From positions 1 to 64,000 of the forward strand of contig NZ_CADFGP010000026.1 in the NCBI RefSeq assembly GCF_902833905.1: DNA of 64,000 nt, read 5' to 3'. Below are positions 25,029-32,338 of the stretch, in pieces. A program made the position numbers and the translations under genes. Position 1 is the first letter of the stretch. Every line of letters begins with the position of its first letter. This stretch comes from Paraburkholderia tuberum STM678 (lineage in GTDB: Bacteria > Pseudomonadota > Gammaproteobacteria > Burkholderiales > Burkholderiaceae). The notes beneath the pieces are model-generated. The model made no database searches and was not told the DNA's origin. It saw nothing but the letters and a program-made list of their open reading frames with translations.

Positions 25029-25934
25029 ATGGACAGCACAACACTCTCCCAAACGCCCGGCAGCCGGGTCTCCCAATATCTCGCACTGACCAAGCCGCGT
25101 GTTACGCAGCTTGCGGTGTTCTGCGCGGTCATCGGCATGTTCCTGTCGACGCCGGGCATGGTGCCATGGACCGTACTGATCGGCGGCACGGTCGGCATCT
25201 GGCTGCTGGCCGGCGCCGCGTTCGCGATCAACTGCCTCGTCGAGCAGCAGATCGACGCCAAAATGCGCCGCACGTCGTGGCGTCCGTCCGCGCGCGGCGA
25301 AATCACCACCCCGCAGATCCTGCTGTTCTCGGCCGTGCTCGGCGGCCTCGGCATGTGGACGCTGTACACGTTCGCCAATGCGCTGACCATGTGGCTCACG
25401 CTCGCCACGTTCGTCGGTTATGCGGTTATCTATACGCTGCTGCTGAAGCCAGCCACGCCGCAGAACATCGTGATCGGCGGCGCGTCGGGCGCGATGCCGC
25501 CCGCGCTCGGCTGGGCCGCGGTAACGGGCCACGTGCCCGCCGACGCGTGGATCCTCGTGCTGATCATCTTCGTGTGGACCCCGCCGCATTTCTGGGCGCT
25601 CGCGCTGTATCGCCGCAAGGACTACGAAAACGCCGGCCTGCCGATGCTGCCGAACACGCACGGCGAAAAGTACACGCGCCTGCATATCCTTCTCTACACG
25701 ATCATCCTGTTCGCGGTCACGCTGATGCCGTTCATCTCCGGCATGAGCGGCGTCGTGTATCTCGCGTCGGCGGTGCTGCTCGGCGCCGTGTTTCTCGCTT
25801 ATGCGTGGAAGATCTACCGGGAGTATTCGGACGAGCTCGCGCGCAAAACCTTCCGTTATTCGATCGTCTATCTGTCGCTGCTGTTCGCCGCGCTGCTGAT
25901 CGACCACTACGCCCGCGTCGTGATAGGCGCGTAA
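25029..25934 (+). CDS. ctaB: Protoheme IX farnesyltransferase (heme O synthase)
   Basis: A 301-residue UbiA-family prenyltransferase making heme O, the substrate of CtaA. The aspartate-containing motifs are visible: NCLVEQQIDAKMRRT in the first half and RRKDYENAGLPMLPNTHG in the second. The ATG at 25029 gives MDSTTLSQTPGSRVSQYLALTKPRVT; a GTG at 25020 overlapping the ctaA stop would add MTH and is possible. Nine or so helices. It is followed after four bases by the SCO gene. Confidence 0.95.
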   Translation: MDSTTLSQTPGSRVSQYLALTKPRVTQLAVFCAVIGMFLSTPGMVPWTVLIGGTVGIWLLAGAAFAINCLVEQQIDAKMRRTSWRPSARGEITTPQILLFSAVLGGLGMWTLYTFANALTMWLTLATFVGYAVIYTLLLKPATPQNIVIGGASGAMPPALGWAAVTGHVPADAWILVLIIFVWTPPHFWALALYRRKDYENAGLPMLPNTHGEKYTRLHILLYTIILFAVTLMPFISGMSGVVYLASAVLLGAVFLAYAWKIYREYSDELARKTFRYSIVYLSLLFAALLIDHYARVVIGA

Positions 25935-25938
25935 CACC

Positions 25939-26568
25939 ATGCTCAACGATCGCTTTGCGCGCATTGCGCGCGCCGCTGTGATGGCTTGCACGCTCGGCGC
26001 GACGCTGGGCGGCACACTGCTGATGACGGGTTGCGGGAAGCAGCCGCCGGCTTTTACGAATCTCGACATCACCGGCAATACGCAATTCGCCAGCGATTTC
26101 TCGTTGCCCGACACGTCCGGCAAGATCCGCACGCTTGCCGACTACAAAGGCAAGGTCGTCGTGCTGTTCTTCGGCTATACACATTGCCCGGACGTCTGCC
26201 CGACGACGATGGCCGAGCTGTCACAGGCGTTGCAGCAACTCGGTCCGGAGGACGCGAAGCGCGTGCAGGTGCTGTTCGTCACCGTCGACCTTGAGCGCGA
26301 TACGCCGCAGTTGCTCGCGCAATACGTGCCGGCGTTCAATCCGAGCTTCGTGGGCTTGCGTCCCGCCAGCGAAGAACAGCTCGCGAAGGTCGCGAAAGAC
26401 TTCCGCGTGTACTACGCGAAGGTCCCGGGCAAGACGCCCGACAGCTACACGATGGACCACACGGCCGCGAGCTATGTGTTCGACACGGACGGCAAGCTGC
26501 GTCTGTTCGCGCGCGATGGCCAAGGCGCGACACCATGGGTGCATGACCTCAAGCTGCTGCTTGATTGA
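25939..26568 (+). CDS. SCO family copper chaperone lipoprotein
   Basis: A 209-residue SCO1/SenC protein. A lipoprotein signal ends in LLMTGCGKQ, so the mature protein should be membrane-anchored through Cys at about residue 32. The thioredoxin-like domain has the copper motif GYTHCPDVCPTTMAEL (CPDVC) and the distal copper-ligand histidine in YTMDHTAASYVFD. It delivers copper to, or reduces, the CuA site of subunit II. It is the last gene of the oxidase assembly block. Confidence 0.94.
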   Translation: MLNDRFARIARAAVMACTLGATLGGTLLMTGCGKQPPAFTNLDITGNTQFASDFSLPDTSGKIRTLADYKGKVVVLFFGYTHCPDVCPTTMAELSQALQQLGPEDAKRVQVLFVTVDLERDTPQLLAQYVPAFNPSFVGLRPASEEQLAKVAKDFRVYYAKVPGKTPDSYTMDHTAASYVFDTDGKLRLFARDGQGATPWVHDLKLLLD

Positions 26569-26643
26569 CGCGCATCGCAGGCGGCTTTTTAAAGCGGCGC
26601 CGCTCACGCCTCCCCGCATCCCTCCCCTCTTCGCCACTCGCGC

Positions 26644-26934
26644 TCAGACCGGAATCGGCAAATTCAGCCCCGGCGCGAGACGCGTCGTCTTGAACTCCGT
26701 CACCTCGTAGCGCGCGAGCTGTTGCAGGGCGAACGGATCGCTCGCGAGAATGCGATCCAGCCTGTCGCGCTCGATACGAACCGCGAGGATGATGCCGCCG
26801 TCGCGCGGCACTTTCGGCCCGGCCGCGACGAAGATGCCCGCGTCGAACTGCTCCGCGAGAAACGCGCGATGCGCGTCGAGCGCGTCGTCGATACGATCGA
26901 GCGGGGCGGTGTAGATCAGGTTGATCATGTACAT
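26644..26934 (-). CDS. YciI family protein
   Basis: A 96-residue single-domain YciI-like protein of the ferredoxin-like fold. Its features are the N-terminal MYMINLIYTAPLDRIDDALDAHRAFLAEQFDAG, VAAGPKVPRDGGIIL, and LDRILASDPFALQQLARYEVTEFKTTRL, including the conserved Asp-Pro-Phe motif. Family function is poorly defined (possible small-molecule enzyme). It is divergent from metQ with 270 bases between them. Confidence 0.87.
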   Translation of the reverse strand: MYMINLIYTAPLDRIDDALDAHRAFLAEQFDAGIFVAAGPKVPRDGGIILAVRIERDRLDRILASDPFALQQLARYEVTEFKTTRLAPGLNLPIPV

Positions 26935-27034
26935 GGTCGTTCTCAGGGGCGGGTGAGTGGGCCGTGCGCGGCTACGGCTCTGGATTATCGGTCAGCCGTA
27001 GGTTTTGCGTTGCGCTAGCCATTGCGCTTGCGCT

Positions 27035-27052
27035 CCGCATAACCATATGCGG
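27035..27052. promoter_or_regulatory. Inverted repeat upstream of metQ, possible operator
   Basis: A perfect 7-bp dyad CCGCATA-ACCA-TATGCGG lies in the 270-base gap between the YciI gene and metQ, 153 bases before the metQ start. The size and symmetry suit a regulator site, for example LysR-type, but no consensus match can be claimed. Confidence 0.35.
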
Positions 27053-27204
27053 TAAGGGTATTTCCCAGCTTGCCGCCCATATGAAAGAATTTTGGGCTTG
27101 GCCGACGGCGCGCCAGCACGAACCGGAGCGCCGCCCATTTCATCCGACTCCGACATCGATCGGAGCCATCGACTCAAACGTCGAACCGCAACAGCGAGAA
27201 TCAC

Positions 27205-28017
27205 ATGCAGCGCAGAAATATCCTCAAAGCCCTCACCGCAGTCGTCGCCGGTGCGGCGATCCTGACCAGCTTCGGCGCGCACGCCGACGACAAGGTCATC
27301 AAGGTCGGCACGATCGGCGGCCCGGACGCGCAGATCTGGGAAGTCGTCACCAAGGTCGCGAAGCGCGAAGGCCTGAACGTGAAGGTCGTCGAGTTCAACG
27401 ACTACATCCAGCCGAACGCCGCGCTCGACGCGGGCGACCTCGACGCCAACAGCTTCCAGCACCAGCCGTACCTCGATAGCCAGATCAAGCAGCGCGGCTA
27501 CAAGCTCGTCAACGCAGGCCTCACGTACATCTCGCCGCTCGGCGCGTACTCGAAGAAGCTGAAGTCGTTGAAGGACCTGCCGCAGGGCGCGAAGGTCGCG
27601 GTGCCGAACGATCCGTCGAACGAAAATCGCGCGCTGCTGTTGTTGCAGGCGCAAGGGCTGATCAAGCTGAAGGACGGCGCGGCCACAGGCGGCAACAACG
27701 CGACGCCGCTCGATGTCGTCGACAATCCGAAGAAGATCAGGTTCGTCGAGCTCGACGCCGCGCAACTGCCGCGTTCGCTCGCCGACGTCGACGCTGCCGT
27801 CATCAATACGAACTTCGCGCTGGCCGCCGGCCTGCAGCCAACCAAGGACGCGATCGCGCTCGAAGACATCCACAGCCCGAACGCGAACCTGATCGCCGTG
27901 CGCGCGAAGGACAAGGATCAGCCATGGGTGAAGAAGCTGGTCGCGGCGTATCAGTCGGAAGACGTGCGCCAGTTCATCATGACGCAGTTCAAGGGTTCGA
28001 TGGTGCCGTCGTTCTAA
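27205..28017 (+). CDS. metQ: MetQ/NlpA family ABC transporter substrate-binding protein
   Basis: A 270-residue periplasmic binding protein of the MetQ/NlpA family, which binds methionine or related ligands. A signal peptide ends at about residue 27 (SFGAHA-DD). There is no lipobox cysteine, so this copy should be a soluble periplasmic protein, unlike E. coli MetQ. Family landmarks are KVGTIGGPDAQIWEVV, LDANSFQHQPYL and KVAVPNDPSNENRALLLLQ. No metN or metI gene is adjacent, so it is an orphan binding protein here. A terminator follows. Confidence 0.9.
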   Translation: MQRRNILKALTAVVAGAAILTSFGAHADDKVIKVGTIGGPDAQIWEVVTKVAKREGLNVKVVEFNDYIQPNAALDAGDLDANSFQHQPYLDSQIKQRGYKLVNAGLTYISPLGAYSKKLKSLKDLPQGAKVAVPNDPSNENRALLLLQAQGLIKLKDGAATGGNNATPLDVVDNPKKIRFVELDAAQLPRSLADVDAAVINTNFALAAGLQPTKDAIALEDIHSPNANLIAVRAKDKDQPWVKKLVAAYQSEDVRQFIMTQFKGSMVPSF

Positions 28018-28066
28018 GCGACGCGTTCAGCGCGATCGCAAGCGCAGCCGCATGGCATCAGGAAAG

Positions 28067-28096
28067 GCACGCGCCGTACAGGCGCGTGCTTTTTTT
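28067..28096 (+). terminator. Rho-independent terminator of metQ
   Basis: A 9-bp stem GCACGCGCC/GGCGCGTGC (28067-28075 and 28081-28089) with loop GTACA and seven T residues. It ends at the 3' end of the convergent MarR-GNAT gene. Confidence 0.9.
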
Positions 28097-29021
28097 ATAG
28101 CTCCAGCTCCCATCTTTCGATTATCAGATCCTGGCCGAAGCGGCGCTGCGCCGCGCTGCCGGCCAACTCGAACCCAGCGCGCTCGCAAAGCCGCCGTGGC
28201 TCTGCCAATGCGCTCGCGGTGGTCAGCGTGAGCTTCGTGTAGCCCGCGCGCCGCGCGAAGCGCACGCATTCGCTGAGCAATTGCGTGCCGATGCCGAGCT
28301 TCCGCACGTCCGGTTCGACCCACAGCAGGCGCACGCCCGCGACCGTCGTCGAGACCCCGACGAGGCAAACCGAGCCGACCACCAGACCCTCCTGTTCGGC
28401 GATCCAGCACTTCTTGCGCAGCGGATCGTTGCGCTGCGCGTACTCGGCGACGACGCGCGCGAGCAAGCCCTCGAACGTGTGATCCAAGCCGTACTGCGCG
28501 GCGAACCACTGCGCCTGACGATGCACGAGCCAGCCACATTCGCCGGCGCGCGGCTGACGCAGCACCACGAGCTCGTGCTTCGGCTTGTCGCCGAGCAGGC
28601 GCTCGATCAGCTTCATCGCGGCGATCAACTGCTCCTGCGATAGCGCGCTGAGTCTGTCGAGCAGGCCGAGTGCTTCGTGGATGGCGGCGGCGTCGAGCGG
28701 CGCGTAGATCGCGTGGCCGTGCTCGGTGAGCGCGATCAGCGACTGGCGTGCGTCGGTGTCGGACGGACGGCGGGTGATCAGCTTGCGTCGCTCGAAACTG
28801 CTCAGCAGGCGGCTCAGATAGCCGCTATCGAGCCCGAGCGCGCGCCCGAGCTCCGACGCGGTCTGCGCGCGGGCGCATGATAGCTCGTGTAGCACGCGCA
28901 CTTCCGTCAGCGAGAACCCGCTTCGAGCCAGATGCTCGTGCAGGGCACCGATGCATTGGGTATAGAAGCGATTGAAATGGCGGACGGCCTGAGCGCGCCG
29001 CAGCGCCTCGGAATCTGTCAA
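28095..29021 (-). CDS. MarR-type regulator fused to a GNAT acetyltransferase
   Basis: A 308-residue two-domain protein. Residues about 10-140 are a MarR winged helix (VLHELSCARAQTASELGRALGLDSGYLSRLLSSFERRKLITR). Residues about 155-308 are a GNAT N-acyltransferase domain with the acetyl-CoA loop VRKLGIGTQLLSECVRFARRAG. The fusion suggests a regulator whose acetyltransferase part senses or modifies a ligand; the target is unknown. It is divergent from the GlcNAc operon, and its upstream region contains one of the two operator-like repeats described there. Confidence 0.9.
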   Translation of the reverse strand: MTDSEALRRAQAVRHFNRFYTQCIGALHEHLARSGFSLTEVRVLHELSCARAQTASELGRALGLDSGYLSRLLSSFERRKLITRRPSDTDARQSLIALTEHGHAIYAPLDAAAIHEALGLLDRLSALSQEQLIAAMKLIERLLGDKPKHELVVLRQPRAGECGWLVHRQAQWFAAQYGLDHTFEGLLARVVAEYAQRNDPLRKKCWIAEQEGLVVGSVCLVGVSTTVAGVRLLWVEPDVRKLGIGTQLLSECVRFARRAGYTKLTLTTASALAEPRRLCERAGFELAGSAAQRRFGQDLIIERWELEL

Positions 29022-29115
29022 GGGCGGCTCCCCGGGACTTTTTATGGTCGGTACAGCGCACTATATCGGCACGACCCTTATTTACAAAGCCACTCCACCC
29101 CCGCGAGACACCAAC

Positions 29116-29134
29116 TGGTATTAAATAGGTATTG
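29116..29134. promoter_or_regulatory. Upstream copy of a GntR-type operator-like repeat
   Basis: Two GGTATT units 11 bases apart (29117-29122 and 29128-29133) inside ACTGGTATTA (29114-29123). The same decamer recurs exactly 200 bases downstream at the nagR promoter. GGT half-sites of this kind are typical of HutC/NagR-subfamily operators. This copy is about 95 bases upstream of the MarR-GNAT start, so it may also affect that gene. A partial match CTGGTAT is at 29178-29184. Confidence 0.5.
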
Positions 29135-29301
29135 ATTATTTGGGCTGTTGACACCACCAGGAGCCGATAACGACTCGCTGGTATCGTCAAATGCGTGCGA
29201 TGCGGGAAAGTCCCTGGTCTGCCAATCCCTCCGACGGAGCCCTTGAATCCCGCTGTGATCCCCACTCAGCAAGGCTTTCCGGCGATCCGGGCCGGCATGG
29301 A

Positions 29302-29338
29302 ACCAGTCCGTTGACTGGTATTATGTTGGTTATATAAT
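29302..29338 (+). promoter_or_regulatory. nagR promoter with overlapping operator
   Basis: The promoter is TTGACT (29311-29316), a 16-base spacer and TATAAT (29333-29338). The dyad ACCAGT-N6-ACTGGT (29302-29319) overlaps the -35 box. TGGTATTA with a second TGGT 11 bases on (29316-29330) fills the spacer. This arrangement suits repression by the GntR/UTRA regulator encoded just downstream. The -10 overlaps the ATG at 29337, so that ATG cannot be the start of the regulator gene. Confidence 0.65.
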
Positions 29339-29387
29339 GGGCTCTCAATTTTCCGGGCTGTACTGCTCACGGCGTCCCTGGAGCCCC

Positions 29388-30122
29388 ATGGAAACTCGCT
29401 GGTCCGCATTGATGCCTGACGTGCGCAACGTCACGCCGCTCTACCTGCAGCTCGCGCGCAACCTGGCGACGGCGATCCATTGCGGCGTCTGGTCGGCCGG
29501 CGAGGCGCTGCCTTCCGAGCGTACGCTGTCCGACGCGATCGGCGTGTCGCGCGTCACCGCGCGCAAGGCGATCGAACTGCTGGTCGAGCAGGGGCTGATC
29601 CGGCGCTCGCGCGGCGCGGGCAGCTTCATCACGCCGCGCGTCGAAGATCCGCTGTCGCGTCTCACCGGCTTCACGAAGAAGATGCAGCAGCGCGGTTTCC
29701 GGCCCGATTCGGTCTGGCTCGAACGCGACGTGCGCGCCGCCAATCGCGACGAGCTGCTGCGCCTCGGCTTGTCACCCGGCGCGGCCGTCACGAGCCTGCG
29801 GCGGCTGCGGCGCGCGGACGGCATCGTGATGGCGGTCGAACATTCGGCGCTGCCGGTCGCGATCGTGCCTGATCCGCTGGTGATCGGCGACTCGCTGTAC
29901 AGCTATCTCGAGCAGCGCGGCGCGGCGGTCGTGCGCGCGTTGCAGCACTTCCGCGCGGTCAACGCGTCGAGCGAAATCGCCGCGCTGATGGACATCGAAC
30001 CGCGCACCGCGCTGCTGGTCATCACCCGGATCGGCTACTGCGCGGATCAACGCGCGATCGAGCTGACCGACACCTATTGCCGCGACGACTATTACGACTT
30101 CGTCGCTGAATTGCGCACCTGA
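29388..30122 (+). CDS. nagR: GntR/HutC family regulator of the GlcNAc operon
   Basis: A 244-residue regulator: N-terminal GntR winged helix (LPSERTLSDAIGVSRVTARKAIELLVEQGLIRRSRGAGSFI) and a C-terminal UTRA ligand domain (DPLSRLTGFTKKMQQRGFRPDSVWLERDVRAA ... ELTDTYCRDDYYDFVAEL). UTRA regulators of this type bind phosphorylated amino sugars. The ATG at 29388 has GGAG four bases ahead and lies downstream of the promoter. It heads the nagA-SIS-PTS genes, so it most likely controls them and itself. The symbol is by context. Confidence 0.88.
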   Translation: METRWSALMPDVRNVTPLYLQLARNLATAIHCGVWSAGEALPSERTLSDAIGVSRVTARKAIELLVEQGLIRRSRGAGSFITPRVEDPLSRLTGFTKKMQQRGFRPDSVWLERDVRAANRDELLRLGLSPGAAVTSLRRLRRADGIVMAVEHSALPVAIVPDPLVIGDSLYSYLEQRGAAVVRALQHFRAVNASSEIAALMDIEPRTALLVITRIGYCADQRAIELTDTYCRDDYYDFVAELRT

Positions 30123-30196
30123 GCTGCGCGGCCCTCGCAGGCCGCAAGTCCGGCGGACGCCATTTGCCGCATACGTATCACGCACCAGAGAGACTC

Positions 30197-31300
30197 ATGC
30201 TGACCGGAAACATACTCACCACCGAAGGGTGGATCCACGGCACGCTCGAATACGAAAACGGCCGCATCACGACGCTGTCCGGCGAGCGCGTCGATCCGAC
30301 GACGAACGACGCACCGTACATCCTGCCCGGCTTCATCGATCTGCACGTGCATGGCGGTGGCGGCGCCGACGTGATGGAAGCTGGCGACGCGATCGAAACG
30401 ATCACCCGCACGCATGCGCGCTACGGCACCACGAGCCTGCTCGCAACGACCATGACCGCGCCGCGCGACGAGCTGATGAACGTCGTCGCCGGGCTCGGCA
30501 ACGTCACGCGGGTGCGCACGCCGGGTTGCGCGCGCGTGCTCGGCGTGCATCTGGAAGGACCGTACATCAACCCCGGCAAGCTCGGCGCGCAGCCCGACGC
30601 GGCGGTATCGGCGGTGTTGGACGAGGTGCTCAGGTATCTGTCGATCGCGCCGATCCGCGTCGTCACGCTGGCGCCCGAGATCGCCGGCCACATGGAGATC
30701 ATCTCGGAGATGGCGGCGCGCGGCGTACGCGTGCAGCTCGGCCATTCGCTCGGCACCTACGACGACGCGGTCGCCGCGCTCAAGCACGGCGCGTGCGGCT
30801 TCACGCATCTGTTCAACGCGATGTCGCCGCTGCATCACCGCAACCCTGGCCTCGTCGGCGCTGCGCTTGCGCACGCCGAATACGCCGAAATCATTCCCGA
30901 CCTGCTGCACGTGCATCCGGGGGCGATCCGCACCGCGCTGCGCGCGATTCCGCGCCTGTATGTGGTGACGGACAGCACGTCGGCCACCGGCATGCCCGAC
31001 GGCGAATACCGCCTCGGCAGCCAGCACGTAACCAAGTGCCTCGGCGGCGTACGTCTGGCCGACGGCACGCTCGCGGGCAGCACGCTGACGATGGATCAGG
31101 CGCTGCGCAATCTCGTCTCGATCGGCCTGCCGATCGCCGATGTATCCCACCGTTTGTCACGCTACGCCGCCGACTATCTCGGCATCGAGGACCGCGGCCG
31201 CATCGCGCGCGGTGCGTGGGCCGACGTGGTCGTATTCGACCGCGAGCTGGCGCTGAGCGCGACCTACGTCGAAGGAGAAGCCATTGTCGAATATGCTTAA
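30197..31300 (+). CDS. nagA: N-acetylglucosamine-6-phosphate deacetylase
   Basis: A 367-residue amidohydrolase that removes acetate from GlcNAc-6-phosphate. Metal and catalytic motifs are present: GFIDLHVHGGGGAD, LGVHLEGPYINPGKLGAQ (metal Glu), QLGHSLGTYDDA, GFTHLFNAMSPLHHRNPG and the catalytic Asp in YVVTDSTSATGMPDG. The start at 30197 gives MLTGNILTTEGW; an in-frame upstream ATG adds an unconserved stretch. The gene overlaps the next one by 17 bases. Confidence 0.96.
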   Translation: MLTGNILTTEGWIHGTLEYENGRITTLSGERVDPTTNDAPYILPGFIDLHVHGGGGADVMEAGDAIETITRTHARYGTTSLLATTMTAPRDELMNVVAGLGNVTRVRTPGCARVLGVHLEGPYINPGKLGAQPDAAVSAVLDEVLRYLSIAPIRVVTLAPEIAGHMEIISEMAARGVRVQLGHSLGTYDDAVAALKHGACGFTHLFNAMSPLHHRNPGLVGAALAHAEYAEIIPDLLHVHPGAIRTALRAIPRLYVVTDSTSATGMPDGEYRLGSQHVTKCLGGVRLADGTLAGSTLTMDQALRNLVSIGLPIADVSHRLSRYAADYLGIEDRGRIARGAWADVVVFDRELALSATYVEGEAIVEYA

Positions 31301-32300
31301 GGAAGCGCTCGCGTCCGCCGCAACAGTAGCCGAGCAGCTCAAGGACACCTCGCGCGTCGCGGCGCTCGCCGCGAAGCTCGCGCAACAGCCGCGCCATGTC
31401 GCGCTGACCGTCGCGCGCGGCAGCTCGGACCATGCCGCCAGCTACTTTGCATCCCTGACGATGAGCCGCCTCGGCGTGCCGGTCGCGTCGCTGCCGATGT
31501 CGGTCGCGACGCTGCAGCAGGCGCCGCTGCAGGTGCGCGACCAGCTTGCGCTCGCGTTTTCGCAATCGGGCAAGAGCCCCGACCTCGTCGGCACGATGAA
31601 CGCGTTGCGCGCGGCCGGCGCATTGACGGTCGCCGCCGTGAACGCACCGAGCTCGCCGCTCGCCGACGCGTGCGAATGGCATCTGCCGCTCGTAGCCGGT
31701 CCCGAGCTGAGCGTCGCGGCGACCAAGAGCTACATCGCCATGCTGTCGATCTCCGCGCAGCTGGTTGCGCATTGGCAGAACGACGCCGAGTTGCTCGATG
31801 GACTGAATACGCTGCCCGACGCGCTGGAACGCGCGGGCCGGCTCGACTGGTCGATGGCCGTGAACGAGTTGCGCGGTATCGAACGGATGATCGTGATTGG
31901 CCGCGGTCTTGGCCTCGCGATCGCGCAGGAAGCCGCGCTGAAGCTGAAGGAAACTTCCGGCATCCAGGCCGAAGCGTTTTCGAGCGCGGAAGTGCGTCAT
32001 GGTCCGATGGAGCTGATCGACCGCGACTATCCGCTGCTCGTGTTCGCGCCGCGTGGCCCGGAGCAGGCGGGTCTGCTGCAGCTCGCGCACGACATGAGCG
32101 CGCGCGGCGCGCGCGTGCTGCTCGCGGCGCCCGATGACGTCGCGCAAGCCTCGCTGCCGCTCGTCGCCACCGCACACGCGGCGCTCGATCCGATCGCCGC
32201 CATCCTGTCCTTTTACGTGATGGCCGCGGATCTTGCCGCCGCGCGCGGGCGCAATCCCGACGCGCCTCGCCATCTCAACAAAGTCACCGAAACTCACTGA
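31284..32300 (+). CDS. SIS-domain sugar isomerase, probable glucosamine-6-phosphate deaminase (NagB-II type)
   Basis: A 338-residue protein with two SIS sugar-phosphate-binding domains (VARGSSDHAASYFA..., LAFSQSGKSPDLVGTMNAL, IGRGLGLAIAQEAALKLKETSGIQAEAFSSAEVRHGPMEL). It equals the isomerase half of GlmS without the glutaminase domain. In GlcNAc operons that lack classical nagB, this type converts glucosamine-6-phosphate to fructose-6-phosphate and ammonia. TTG at 31284 is supported by AAGGAG six bases before it; an ATG nine bases later has poor spacing. It overlaps nagA, so translation is coupled. Confidence 0.88.
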   Translation: MSNMLKEALASAATVAEQLKDTSRVAALAAKLAQQPRHVALTVARGSSDHAASYFASLTMSRLGVPVASLPMSVATLQQAPLQVRDQLALAFSQSGKSPDLVGTMNALRAAGALTVAAVNAPSSPLADACEWHLPLVAGPELSVAATKSYIAMLSISAQLVAHWQNDAELLDGLNTLPDALERAGRLDWSMAVNELRGIERMIVIGRGLGLAIAQEAALKLKETSGIQAEAFSSAEVRHGPMELIDRDYPLLVFAPRGPEQAGLLQLAHDMSARGARVLLAAPDDVAQASLPLVATAHAALDPIAAILSFYVMAADLAAARGRNPDAPRHLNKVTETH

Positions 32301-32338
32301 CGAGAATGACGATGCGACGTGTCGAGAAGTCCAATCTG

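Noticed and set aside
29337..29387. ATG at 29337 as the start of the GntR regulator.
   Set aside because: It lies inside the -10 box of the promoter and has no Shine-Dalgarno; the ATG at 29388 has GGAG before it and lies downstream of the expected transcription start.
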